From assembly GCA_035412805.1 (NCBI GenBank), contig DAONVO010000004.1:1-58263 (forward strand): a stretch of DNA of 58,263 nt, in the 5' to 3' direction. The position numbers were made by a program, and so were the translations under genes. Numbering within the stretch: the stretch's first letter is position 1; every line of letters starts with the position of its first letter. The notes under the pieces were generated by a model, which was not told the origin of the DNA, searched no databases, and worked only from the letters and a program-made list of their open reading frames with translations. Source of the stretch: DTU018 sp029550685. Lineage in GTDB: Bacteria > Bacillota > Syntrophomonadia > Syntrophomonadales > Syntrophomonadaceae. This document shows, in pieces, positions 8,224-16,435 of the stretch.

Positions 8224-8895
8224 TTAATCCTCCTGCAACCAAAGAGGTCTGGTGTAAATTTTAATAGATTTCAGCAGGGAGCCAAACTCAGGTATCAGCT
8301 GTTCATAAAATTCTTCCCGCACCGTTAAATAGTCTACTTTGAGCTGCAAGGCTTCAGCATATTCCAACACCTGTTGGTGTCCTCTGCGTATAATATCGAC
8401 AGTAGTTTCTTCAGCCAGATGAGGATTGCTGATAATACCTGTAAAGTGCAGACGGGAAGCATCCTCAAACAGCTTTACCAATTCAATAATCCCGTTCAAA
8501 TCTTGAGCAAAAGGCCGGTAAGGGTTGATGACCAGCCACAGGTTGACAGGATTACGTTGCTGCAAATAGCGATGCAGGTAACCGATCACCAAACCACCGG
8601 TATCATCTCCAGCTATATCAATGAGCAGCTGGTTTTCTCTTTGAATCTCAGCCAACAGTTGAGGCGGCAGCTGGGGGATATCTCCATAGGACAAGTTATT
8701 GAAAGGAGCCAGGAGTTTTACGTGGTGAGCTTTCAATTCAGCTTTCTGCTGGCGTGATACAAAGTAGGGATTAACTAAGTCTAAATCAGCCAGTACCACA
8801 TCTTGTCCTTTAGAATCGGTATTCATGGCGAAATTAAGGGCCAGCTCGGTTTTACCACAGCCATACCCACCGGCAAAAATGTTGATGCTCCCCAA
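8224..8895 (-). CDS. P-loop ATP/GTP-binding protein associated with the 2-oxoacid oxidoreductase
   Basis: 223 residues starting at TTG, with GAGGGA upstream. A Walker A motif GGYGCGKTELALNFA is near residue 8, VLADLDLVNPYF resembles a switch or Walker A-prime region, and LLIDIAGDDTGG resembles Walker B. This is the layout of SIMIBI-class NTPases of the MinD/ParA/metallochaperone group. It heads the oxidoreductase gene set with only 16 bases to the ferredoxin gene, so a role in maturation or assembly of that enzyme is plausible. No specific family name is claimed. Confidence 0.75.
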   Translation of the reverse strand: MGSINIFAGGYGCGKTELALNFAMNTDSKGQDVVLADLDLVNPYFVSRQQKAELKAHHVKLLAPFNNLSYGDIPQLPPQLLAEIQRENQLLIDIAGDDTGGLVIGYLHRYLQQRNPVNLWLVINPYRPFAQDLNGIIELVKLFEDASRLHFTGIISNPHLAEETTVDIIRRGHQQVLEYAEALQLKVDYLTVREEFYEQLIPEFGSLLKSIKIYTRPLWLQED

Positions 8896-9006
8896 AGTTC
8901 GTCCCTTTCCCTCACAGGATTTTCTATTAATGAGTAATGTAACTCAGCCAGATGGGAAAATCAATACAACAAAGTTCGTGTGTGTAGCTTGGTGGCCAAA
9001 AGTAAA

Positions 9007-9022
9007 CGACCCAACTGGGTCG
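9007..9022 (-). terminator. Possible terminator after the HDOD gene
   Basis: CGACCCA and TGGGTCG form a seven-base-pair hairpin with a two-base loop. On the minus strand it is followed by TTTACTTTT. It lies 33 bases beyond the HDOD stop. The T-tract is imperfect, so this is a weak candidate. Confidence 0.4.
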
Positions 9023-9054
9023 CAGCAGAATAACAATTTAATTGTATGCCCGGG

Positions 9055-9906
9055 TTATTTGATATCGAAACTTTGCTGATCCGCACAAATATCCACCATT
9101 TCCGATAAAATAGCATCAAGATCGGCTTGCTGCAAGCCCAGTATTTTCATAGCGTGAAATGATACCGGGTAGAGCAGACCATCGATTCCCAAACCAATTC
9201 CCATAGCCACACATACTGCATTGGCCAAATGTACGATGGCAGTAAGTTGGAGATTGACCTGCGCTTTCTCGGGCTCATGGTGAAGGGCAATGGTTTCTAC
9301 TAATTCCGGTGGCAGGTTCCATTTTTCAGCTATCTGTGCCCCCACTTGGGCATGATCAAAACCTAGAACAATCTGTTCAGATTGAAGGAAGGTCATATTG
9401 TCATTGATCACCTTATCCAGAACTTCGTGGTAGGTTTCCTTCATGGAGCTGTTTAACACAACCTTGCCAATATCATGCAACAAGGCTGCTGTGTAAGCCA
9501 CATCAAAACCACCGTACTTGACCCGCCTGGCAATAAGCCGTGCCGCCATAGCTGAGCATTGGGAATGTTTCCACAGTTCCCCATACTCCAGCGCATAGCC
9601 TTCCATTTCTTGTGATAGTATTTCATTTACAGAAGCTGCCAGCACAATACTGCGTATGGTCTTGAACCCCAATAATACAGTGGCCTCGGTAACCGTTGCA
9701 ATCCGGCGTGGAAAGCCGTAAAAGGCTGAGTTAGCCAACTTAAGAACCCGGGCAGTCATGCCTTGATCCTGGGCTAGGGTTGCATTAATATCCTGAGCAG
9801 TAGAATCAGGATCTTCAGTCAACTCCATCACCCTCAGAACTATCTGGGGTAGAGATGGCAGATCATTCACTGCTTGAACGATCTCCTCTAAGGAAATCTT
9901 CCCCAT
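9055..9906 (-). CDS. HDOD domain signalling protein
   Basis: 283 residues, a stand-alone HDOD domain. SLPQIVLRVMELTEDPDSTAQDINATL opens the domain, and LLHDIGKVVLNSSM (about residue 140) and GFDHAQVGAQIAEKWNLP follow. HDOD proteins resemble HD phosphohydrolases but usually lack a full metal site; they act as regulatory scaffolds in motility, stress or two-component pathways. Here the HD pair is actually visible (AALLHDIGK), so residual enzymatic activity is not excluded. The start has AGGAGG upstream. It follows the 143-residue unknown by 14 bases, suggesting a functional pair. Confidence 0.87.
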   Translation of the reverse strand: MGKISLEEIVQAVNDLPSLPQIVLRVMELTEDPDSTAQDINATLAQDQGMTARVLKLANSAFYGFPRRIATVTEATVLLGFKTIRSIVLAASVNEILSQEMEGYALEYGELWKHSQCSAMAARLIARRVKYGGFDVAYTAALLHDIGKVVLNSSMKETYHEVLDKVINDNMTFLQSEQIVLGFDHAQVGAQIAEKWNLPPELVETIALHHEPEKAQVNLQLTAIVHLANAVCVAMGIGLGIDGLLYPVSFHAMKILGLQQADLDAILSEMVDICADQQSFDIK

Positions 9907-9920
9907 CCAGGAATCCTCCT

Positions 9921-10352
9921 TTATCTCCAGTTATCGAGTTTGCGTTGCAAATATGACCGATAAACTATCATTTCGTCGCTTATTCTAAGCAGCAACCGTT
10001 CAATATCCAATCGCGACAAGGATAGTTCCTCGGGATTCAAAACCTCTACAGTGCGAAACTCCTCTTTCATAGTAAACTTGATGGCATCCTCTAAAGAGTC
10101 CGCTGAAAAAGTAATGGTAACCGGAGCAAAAGCAGACATCTTTCCGGTAACCTCATCTATCACCATATAGACTTCCTGGCTCATATCGATATCTTCGATA
10201 TATATACCTTGAATCGGAACATTGCGAATCAAAGATACTTTATGCTGGCGAAGTTCCTCGGCTACCTGTTCCCCGTTTTTTCTGCCGAATAATTTTCCCT
10301 GCCGGGATTTGCCCTGATAATCAAAACGGACTTTCATTCGGATTCTGTCCAT
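9921..10352 (-). CDS. Conserved hypothetical protein upstream of the HDOD gene
   Basis: 143 residues from the ATG at 10352; other possible starts are TTG at 10370 and ATG at 10337. It is a charged, soluble alpha/beta protein with no signal peptide. The first third is basic (KVRFDYQGKSRQGKLFGRK), the middle is beta-rich (MSAFAPVTITFSADSLEDAIKF) and the end is helical (LSRLDIERLLLRISDEMIVYRS). I recognise no domain. It is 14 bases from the HDOD gene, so a shared regulatory function is the only inference offered. Confidence 0.65.
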   Translation of the reverse strand: MDRIRMKVRFDYQGKSRQGKLFGRKNGEQVAEELRQHKVSLIRNVPIQGIYIEDIDMSQEVYMVIDEVTGKMSAFAPVTITFSADSLEDAIKFTMKEEFRTVEVLNPEELSLSRLDIERLLLRISDEMIVYRSYLQRKLDNWR

Positions 10353-10464
10353 GGTAGTTGCTGCCCCCAATCGGCATCATTAATCCATATTCGTAGACAT
10401 CAAAAACTTCCTCTTAATTGGACCGTTTGACGCCTGATCATAGGCGATTAGTCTATTAGCGCAT

Positions 10465-11379
10465 TTAGCTCAGGACCTCTAGCAAAAACATACTGAAAGC
10501 GGCTGCCAGCCCTTCCCCATAATTAAGCTCCACATTCCAGATTGCTGTGAGCCCCAGTTCTTCCAGAACATATTGGTGACCTCGTTCAGCAGCTAAACTG
10601 GGCGCAATCAACAGATCAGTTTTGCCACGCACAACCAAGGAGGCCAAGGCTGCTGCTACAGCGGTAACTAAACCATCTAGAATGACCTTCTTGTTCAGGG
10701 TAAACATACGCATAATAAACCCGGTCAAAGCTGCTATTTCCAATCCCCCGAACCGCATAAGCAAATCAATATAGTTATCTGGTTGGGGGTGACGATGCTG
10801 CAAGGCTCTCTTAATAATATCGATTTTTTGTCGAATAACTTTATCTGCTGATGAGCCACTGCCCACTACCTGTTCCGGTTCAAGCTGCAGCATGGCACAT
10901 GTAATTGCTTCGGCAGCCAGAGTATTACCTACTCCCAATTCACCTACACCAATTATATCAAACTGCCATCCTGATATGTTGTCCCACAAGGAAAATCCTC
11001 TTTGAACAGCCTGGTCTACTTCCCCTGACCAGAGCGCATCTTGCTCTAAAAAGGATCTGCTGCCCCGGCGAACCGGGTGGCTAAGTACAGCTTGGTGCTG
11101 AACGGGATGATATAATCCTACATCGACAATTATCTCCGGCCGGTTAATATGATTCACGATTCGGGAGACTGGTGATTTTCCCTGCAAGTGCCAGTCTACC
11201 AGTTTATCGGTCCTCAAGGGAGCATAAGCACTGTACCCTTCCAGACTGATCCCATGATCGGCTGCAAACACCACCAATCCGCTGCGGAGCGGACGGTCTG
11301 GTGATGGACTGACAGCCTTTAACAGTTGACCTAATCTCCCCAAACGGCCTAGGTAATAATCGGATAGATTGCTCATCAA
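10465..11379 (-). CDS. cobT: Nicotinate-nucleotide--dimethylbenzimidazole phosphoribosyltransferase (CobT)
   Basis: 304 residues, somewhat shorter than the roughly 350-residue norm. Recognisable blocks are VVFAADHGISLEGYSAYAP near the N-terminus, GVGELGVGNTLAAEAIT in the middle, FGGLEIAALTGFIM and the C-terminal GEGLAAAFSMFL, where family members have the catalytic Glu. CobT activates the lower base for the nucleotide loop of cobalamin. It overlaps the adenosyltransferase stop by four bases, so the two form a cobalamin-finishing pair. The short N-terminus may reflect a compact family variant. Confidence 0.88.
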   Translation of the reverse strand: MMSNLSDYYLGRLGRLGQLLKAVSPSPDRPLRSGLVVFAADHGISLEGYSAYAPLRTDKLVDWHLQGKSPVSRIVNHINRPEIIVDVGLYHPVQHQAVLSHPVRRGSRSFLEQDALWSGEVDQAVQRGFSLWDNISGWQFDIIGVGELGVGNTLAAEAITCAMLQLEPEQVVGSGSSADKVIRQKIDIIKRALQHRHPQPDNYIDLLMRFGGLEIAALTGFIMRMFTLNKKVILDGLVTAVAAALASLVVRGKTDLLIAPSLAAERGHQYVLEELGLTAIWNVELNYGEGLAAAFSMFLLEVLS

Positions 11380-11933
11380 TAATCTATACCTTTTTTGGCA
11401 GTGATCCCTAAAGCAAAGGGATGCTTAACCATTTCCATGTTAGTTACCAGATCTACTGCATTCACCAATTCAGGGCTGCAGCTGCGTCCAGTAAGTATCA
11501 AATCCACATCAGCAGTGGCCTCCCGCAACATATCTTTTATGAAAGGCTGTGAAGCAGGCCAGACGGACCACAAGTTTAAAACTTCGTCCATGACAATTAA
11601 ATTCCACTGCCCGGACCTGATTTCCTGCTGAACAAAAATTAGTCCTTGTTTAGCCTGTTCCTCATCCGCAGAGTTCCATTGCGAATGGCCGACTATACAC
11701 TCATGCTGGCCAGGACAACAAGGCTGACCCAGGTAGGGACAGGGCCGGCCAAAGGACTTTACTAACAGTGCAGGGCTGTTAAGATAGTGGGCAGCTTTCC
11801 ATTCTCCGCTAATGCGCTGGTCTTTTAAGAACAGCACCACCAGAACCCGGCGTCCATGACCCCAGGAACGAAACGCTATACCTGCTGCTGCTGAAGTTTT
11901 GCCTTTGCCTGAACCGGTAAAAATTATTTTCAA
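11376..11933 (-). CDS. cobO: Cob(I)alamin adenosyltransferase, CobO/BtuR type
   Basis: 185 residues. The modified P-loop FTGSGKGKTSAAAGIAFRSWGHG (residues about 5-27) is diagnostic, followed by VLVVLFLKDQ and LIVMDEVLNLW. The enzyme adenosylates the cobalt of cob(I)alamin or its precursors. The middle has an unusual insertion rich in Cys and Pro, CPYLGQPCCPGQHEC (about residues 66-80), with four cysteines and a histidine that might bind metal. The start overlaps the rluB stop by four bases and the stop overlaps cobT by four bases, so three genes are translationally coupled. Confidence 0.9.
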   Translation of the reverse strand: MKIIFTGSGKGKTSAAAGIAFRSWGHGRRVLVVLFLKDQRISGEWKAAHYLNSPALLVKSFGRPCPYLGQPCCPGQHECIVGHSQWNSADEEQAKQGLIFVQQEIRSGQWNLIVMDEVLNLWSVWPASQPFIKDMLREATADVDLILTGRSCSPELVNAVDLVTNMEMVKHPFALGITAKKGIDY

Positions 11934-12676
11934 GTTTTACCCTCGCTATCGGTAGTTTTTGAAAGGCCAGCTGCCAAAGCTAACAATTGATTGACTTCTT
12001 CAGAGGTTAAAAAGCGGTATTCACCAACAGCCATATTACCCAAGTTTAAGTTGCCAAAGCCAGTACGTACCAGGTGAATAACCGGATGACCGATGGCTTC
12101 AAACATTCTTTTTACCTGCCGTTTACGTCCTTCGTGGATTTCAATCTCCACCAAAGTTTCATTAGGGCCATATTTAATAAGCTCTACCCGCGCCGGAGCT
12201 GTCCAGCCATCATCCAACTCTACTCCCCGGGCTAATTGCTCCAATTCTGCAGGCTCTACTCGCCCTCTTACCCTGGCTTCATAGCGTTTAGGTACCTTAT
12301 GCCGGGGATGAAGCATTTGATTGGTAAAATCACCATCATTGCTTAGCAGCAAAAGCCCTTCGGTATCAAAGTCCAATCTGCCCACTGGATAGAGACGCTG
12401 TCCTATATCACCAATCAGATCCATAACGGTAGGCCGTCCGAAAGGATCGGTAACCGTGGATAGGTACCCGGCCGGTTTATTCAGCAAAATATATTGTCTG
12501 GCCTCAGGGTAAAGGAGGATTCCGTTTATTTCTACCTGGTCGTTTGCAGGGTCAACCTCAAAAGCGGGTGTATCTATCAATCTTCCATTTACCCTCACCT
12601 GACCCTGGCTGATCATTTCCTCCGCTTTCCGGCGGGAAGCAACACCGGCATGGGCTATATACTTGGCCAGTCGCAT
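11930..12676 (-). CDS. rluB: Pseudouridine synthase, RluB/RsuA family
   Basis: 248 residues from the ATG at 12676, chosen because AAAGGG lies six bases upstream; a GTG 15 bases earlier would sit on that site. An S4 RNA-binding domain opens the protein (MRLAKYIAHAGVASRRKAEE). The catalytic motif PVGRLDFDTEGLLLLSNDGDF carries the active-site Asp near residue 105. Members modify a specific uridine in 23S (RluB) or 16S (RsuA) rRNA. The length and S4 domain favour the RluB group. The gene leads a coupled unit with cobO and cobT. Confidence 0.9.
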   Translation of the reverse strand: MRLAKYIAHAGVASRRKAEEMISQGQVRVNGRLIDTPAFEVDPANDQVEINGILLYPEARQYILLNKPAGYLSTVTDPFGRPTVMDLIGDIGQRLYPVGRLDFDTEGLLLLSNDGDFTNQMLHPRHKVPKRYEARVRGRVEPAELEQLARGVELDDGWTAPARVELIKYGPNETLVEIEIHEGRKRQVKRMFEAIGHPVIHLVRTGFGNLNLGNMAVGEYRFLTSEEVNQLLALAAGLSKTTDSEGKT

Positions 12677-12986
12677 GGTTATCCCTTTCACCCTTCTATT
12701 CAGCTAACCATTGTGCCACTAAGAAATACTTTCACCAAGTTGTAAATATTACTACTGGTATTGTTCTCACCTTATACCTAGATGAGACACCAATATCAGA
12801 TTAAATAGACCGTCTCTGGCTTCATCCTGACATGAAATAGCAATTATTTCAAGGCTTCAACCTAATAATAATGCGGTTTTTATAAGCACCAAAATCAATG
12901 CTAATACTAACTGCAAGAAACATTTATGGGATAACTGAGGATATATTTGGTATCATTAGAGTTAGTATATTAACCGGAGGCCCCAT
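12677..12986. other. Divergent intergenic region rluB/folE
   Basis: About 310 bases lie between the divergent rluB and folE starts. The stretch is A+T-rich with no convincing open frame, repeat or riboswitch fold. An ACCGGAGG ribosome site immediately precedes folE. No promoter could be called with confidence. Confidence 0.5.
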
Positions 12987-13565
12987 ATGAACAAACGAGA
13001 AATCGACAAACCCAAAATTCAACAGGCCGTTCGCATGATTCTGGAAGCTATCGGAGAAAATCCGGAAAGAGAAGGGGTTCTCGATACCCCTACCAGGGTT
13101 GCTAATATGTACGAGGAAATATTTTCCGGTATAGGTACCGAACCTCAGGAGCTATTACAGGTGTGTTTTTCGGAATTCCATGACGAACTGGTGTTAGTAA
13201 GAGACATTCCCATCTATTCTATGTGCGAGCATCACCTGCTTCCCTTTTACGGTAAAGCCCATGTAGCTTACATACCCAAAGGCGGTAAAGTTGTAGGAAT
13301 CAGCAAATTGGCCCGGGTAGCGGAGCTATATGCGCGCCGTCCTCAGCTTCAGGAAAGATTAACCTCGCAGATTGCCGATTGTATTAATAATACCCTTAAT
13401 CCCTATGGAGTAGGGGTAGTCATTGAAGCCGAGCATATGTGCATGACCATGCGCGGAATTCGCAAGCCCGGTTCCGTAACCGTAACCTCAGCGGTGCGGG
13501 GAATTTTTGAAACCAGGCCAGAAACCCGTGCCGAGTTATTATCTTTAATAAATCGAAACAATTAG
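12987..13565 (+). CDS. folE: GTP cyclohydrolase I
   Basis: 192 residues, full length for type I FolE. The zinc ligands and active site are visible: MCEHHLLPFYGKAHVAYIP (about residues 78-96), VVGISKLARVAELYARRPQ and EAEHMCMTMRGIRKPGS. It converts GTP to dihydroneopterin triphosphate, the first step to tetrahydrofolate. It stands alone on the plus strand but faces the folate-dependent fhs gene, so both serve C1 chemistry. CGGAGG precedes the ATG. Confidence 0.96.
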   Translation: MNKREIDKPKIQQAVRMILEAIGENPEREGVLDTPTRVANMYEEIFSGIGTEPQELLQVCFSEFHDELVLVRDIPIYSMCEHHLLPFYGKAHVAYIPKGGKVVGISKLARVAELYARRPQLQERLTSQIADCINNTLNPYGVGVVIEAEHMCMTMRGIRKPGSVTVTSAVRGIFETRPETRAELLSLINRNN

Positions 13566-13591
13566 GGTCAGGCCTTAAATAACCTGACCCT
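13564..13591. terminator. Hairpin between convergent folE and fhs
   Basis: AGGGTCAGG and CCTGACCCT form a nine-base-pair stem around a ten-base loop, placed between two converging genes. There is no strong T-run on either side, so it may act as a weak bidirectional terminator or mRNA end stabiliser. Confidence 0.55.
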
Positions 13592-13596
13592 TACGC

Positions 13597-15264
13597 TTAA
13601 AAGAGACCGACGACTTGTCCATTTTCCAAAATATCGATATTCTCAGCTGCCGGTTTCTTGCCTAACCCTGGCATAGTCATAATGGTACCGGCTAAGGCCA
13701 CTACAAACCCTGCTCCTGCGGACAGGCGCACTTCACGAATAGTTACCTCGAAACCTGTAGGCCGTCCTTTGAGATCCGGATTATCTGACAAAGAATATTG
13801 AGTTTTAGCCATGCAAACCGGCAGATGGCCATATCCCATTTCCTCAAAACGCTGCAGCATTTTGGCGGCATCCGCTGTATAATTCACTCCATCAGCTCCA
13901 TAAATCTCAGTGCATATCCGGTGGATTTTATCCTTAAGAGGAAGGTCCAGCTCATAGAGATACTTGAATTCACTGGGTTGCTCAGCAGCGGCTATTACTT
14001 TACGAGCCAATTCTTCACCACCGGCACCGCCTTCAGCCCAGACCCGGGATAAGGCTACCTCAACTCCCAATGACCGGCACTGGCGAATAATAAAATCGAT
14101 CTCCTCGGCAGTATCGGTAGGGAATTCATTGAGAGCCACTACCACCGGTAATCCAAACTTGCGTATGTTCTCCATCTGTTTAACCAGATTTTCGGTGCCT
14201 TTAGCCAGCGCCTCCATATTAACCTCACTCAAGTAATCTTTAGGTACTCCGCCGTGGTTTTTCAAAGCCCGAATAGTGGCAACCAATACAACGGCATCAG
14301 GTTTCAGGTTGCCGTACCGGCATACAATATTAAAGAACTTCTCGGCTCCCAGGTCGGCACCGAAGCCTGCCTCGGTAATCAGGTAATCGGCCAGTTTCAA
14401 GCCCAACCTAGTAGCAATAATGCTATTTGCGCCGTGGGCGATGTTGGCAAAAGGCCCTCCATGCACAAAAGCCGGGGTGTTTTCAAGGGTTTGTACCAGA
14501 TTGGGTTTTATAGAATCTTTCATCAGCAAGGCCATGGAACCAGCTGCCTTTAAATCATCGGCGGTAACCGGACGGCCATCATAGGTGTAGGCTACCACCA
14601 TACGTTTGAACCGTTCTTTCAGGTCCATTAAGTCAGTAGCCAGGCACAGGGCAGCCATCACTTCAGAAGCTACGCTTATATCAAATCCTGATTCCCGGGG
14701 TATTCCATCCAGACGCCCCCCCAGACCGATCACTATATGACGCAGGGCCCGTTCATTTAGGTCCATGACCCGGCGCAGTACTACCTGGCGGGGGTCGATA
14801 TTCAAGACGTTGCCCTGGTGGATATGGTTATCCAGCATGGCAGCCAAAAGATTATGAGCGGTGGAAACCGCATGAATGTCCCCGGTGAAATGCAGGTTGA
14901 TGTCTTCCATAGGTACCACCTGGGAATAACCGCCCCCGGCGGCTCCTCCTTTGATGCCGAAGCTGGGACCCAGGGAAGGTTCCCGCAATGCTATAATGGC
15001 TTTTTTGCCGATTCGGTTGAGGGCTTGTCCTAATCCAACCGTGGTAGTAGTCTTACCCTCCCCAGCTGGAGTAGGGGTGATAGCAGTAACCAGAACCAGC
15101 TTACCGGAAGGATTGTTTTGAACCCTTTTCCATACATCCAGGGAAACCTTGGCCTTATACTTGCCGTATAATTCCAGATCGTCATCCTCCAGCCCAATTG
15201 AACGGCCCACTTCTGTAATGGGTGCCATCTTAGTCTCTTGGGCAATTTCAATGTCACTTTTCAT
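13597..15264 (-). CDS. fhs: Formate--tetrahydrofolate ligase
   Basis: 555 residues, full length. Walker A-like TPTPAGEGKTTTTVGLGQAL lies near residues 62-81, with EPSLGPSFGIKGGAAGGGYSQVVPMEDINLHFTGD shortly after and VYTYDGRPVTADDLK-like substrate segments later. The enzyme joins formate to tetrahydrofolate with ATP, or yields formate plus ATP in reverse. It is the entry to the methyl branch of the Wood-Ljungdahl and glycine-synthase pathways. It starts 29 bases after grdD, so it is probably in the grd transcript. GAGGAGG precedes the ATG. Confidence 0.97.
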   Translation of the reverse strand: MKSDIEIAQETKMAPITEVGRSIGLEDDDLELYGKYKAKVSLDVWKRVQNNPSGKLVLVTAITPTPAGEGKTTTTVGLGQALNRIGKKAIIALREPSLGPSFGIKGGAAGGGYSQVVPMEDINLHFTGDIHAVSTAHNLLAAMLDNHIHQGNVLNIDPRQVVLRRVMDLNERALRHIVIGLGGRLDGIPRESGFDISVASEVMAALCLATDLMDLKERFKRMVVAYTYDGRPVTADDLKAAGSMALLMKDSIKPNLVQTLENTPAFVHGGPFANIAHGANSIIATRLGLKLADYLITEAGFGADLGAEKFFNIVCRYGNLKPDAVVLVATIRALKNHGGVPKDYLSEVNMEALAKGTENLVKQMENIRKFGLPVVVALNEFPTDTAEEIDFIIRQCRSLGVEVALSRVWAEGGAGGEELARKVIAAAEQPSEFKYLYELDLPLKDKIHRICTEIYGADGVNYTADAAKMLQRFEEMGYGHLPVCMAKTQYSLSDNPDLKGRPTGFEVTIREVRLSAGAGFVVALAGTIMTMPGLGKKPAAENIDILENGQVVGLF

Positions 15265-15293
15265 CCTTCTTCCTCCTCAACAACCATTGGTAT

Positions 15294-16430
15294 TTATAGA
15301 AACCCATTGGTTTTTAATACTTTGACAGCCTGTTCATAATCACCGGCGGCCACCATAACAATAGGGCCTGTACAGCCCATACCACTGGCAGCATAGATAT
15401 TGTGTTTCCACAGGGATTTTACTGCATCCTCCAATTCCAATATTTCCACACCTGCTATTTGGGCATCGGTAACTTTCTGGGGGGGAGCATTGACTTCCTC
15501 ATCCTTGCTTACTGTTTCTACCACCGGTATCTGCCAACCTGCCTGCCGGGCTTTGGTTATTTCCTGAGCTGCGATATTCTGCCAATTCCCTCGAACCATG
15601 GAAGCACAGTACTCAATAGCTCCTGCCACTACTGGAGTACCTGAAGCCCGAGAAAGTATGCACACCAAGCGGCCGAAGTTCTCACCAATACCTGGGCCAT
15701 AACCATAGCCGCTGGTCTCATAGTTTCCGCCCGTGCTGAAAGCGCCAAACAGCTTCATCAAGATATTGCCGGTTAAGGTATCTGTAACCACAACATCTAC
15801 ACTACCCATTATTAAATCATTTCCACGCAGTATATGTCCACCTTCTCTGCGTAATGAATTCCCCCAGGTAAACAAATACCCCTGCTCCTGCATTTTGTTT
15901 AAGTGTCTTTCCACCTGACGGGCTCCCTCTACATTAAGAATACCAACCGTCGGCTGCTCTACCCCATCCGCCTTTGCGGCAGCAATTCCGAAAACTGCAT
16001 TTTTCACCATGGCCTGGATTCTCTCCGTATCGGTAGTGCCAGTAGTTGTGGCAATATACATGGTTTTTCCCCGGGCTGGTGTAACAACTTTGCCCACGGT
16101 TGCCACACCAATGGGAAAGGGATAATGCATGGTGACCACTCCGTCTAATTCCTGGTGGTCTAAAAGGTTCTCCAGTATAGTATGGACCTCATCTTCAGTT
16201 TCTGCCGGGATGTGAGGCAAGTGCTTACTGCTGGTAGGGCCAATTATATGCACTTCCAGGGTGGCGTTTTTCTGCATGGCAATTTCCGCTCCACGTACCA
16301 ACTCTTGAACTTCAATCTCACTACCTAGGGTTGTCAGCCCAATGCGGTTCGTTTTTTTCATTTGGCCGGTACGCAACCCTTGAGCTGTCTCCAGCAATAC
16401 TTCCCGGGTTACAGTCTGCCAATTATCCAA
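15294..16430 (-). CDS. grdD: Glycine/sarcosine/betaine reductase component C, alpha subunit GrdD
   Basis: About 378 residues. The TTG at 16430 is preferred because AGGAGG lies eight bases upstream and would overlap an alternative GTG at 16439. The protein resembles phosphate acyltransferases (PlsX/FabD-like). The conserved C-terminal MGCTGPIVMVAAGD carries the Cys expected to hold the acyl group before release as acetyl phosphate. GrdD works with GrdC to convert the carboxymethyl-selenoether formed on GrdA into acetyl phosphate, conserving energy. It overlaps or abuts grdC. Confidence 0.93.
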   Translation of the reverse strand: MDNWQTVTREVLLETAQGLRTGQMKKTNRIGLTTLGSEIEVQELVRGAEIAMQKNATLEVHIIGPTSSKHLPHIPAETEDEVHTILENLLDHQELDGVVTMHYPFPIGVATVGKVVTPARGKTMYIATTTGTTDTERIQAMVKNAVFGIAAAKADGVEQPTVGILNVEGARQVERHLNKMQEQGYLFTWGNSLRREGGHILRGNDLIMGSVDVVVTDTLTGNILMKLFGAFSTGGNYETSGYGYGPGIGENFGRLVCILSRASGTPVVAGAIEYCASMVRGNWQNIAAQEITKARQAGWQIPVVETVSKDEEVNAPPQKVTDAQIAGVEILELEDAVKSLWKHNIYAASGMGCTGPIVMVAAGDYEQAVKVLKTNGFL

Positions 16431-16435
16431 CCTCG

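Noticed and set aside
13564..13591. Riboswitch for tetrahydrofolate near folE/fhs.
   Set aside because: Only a simple hairpin is present between convergent genes; no conserved aptamer core.
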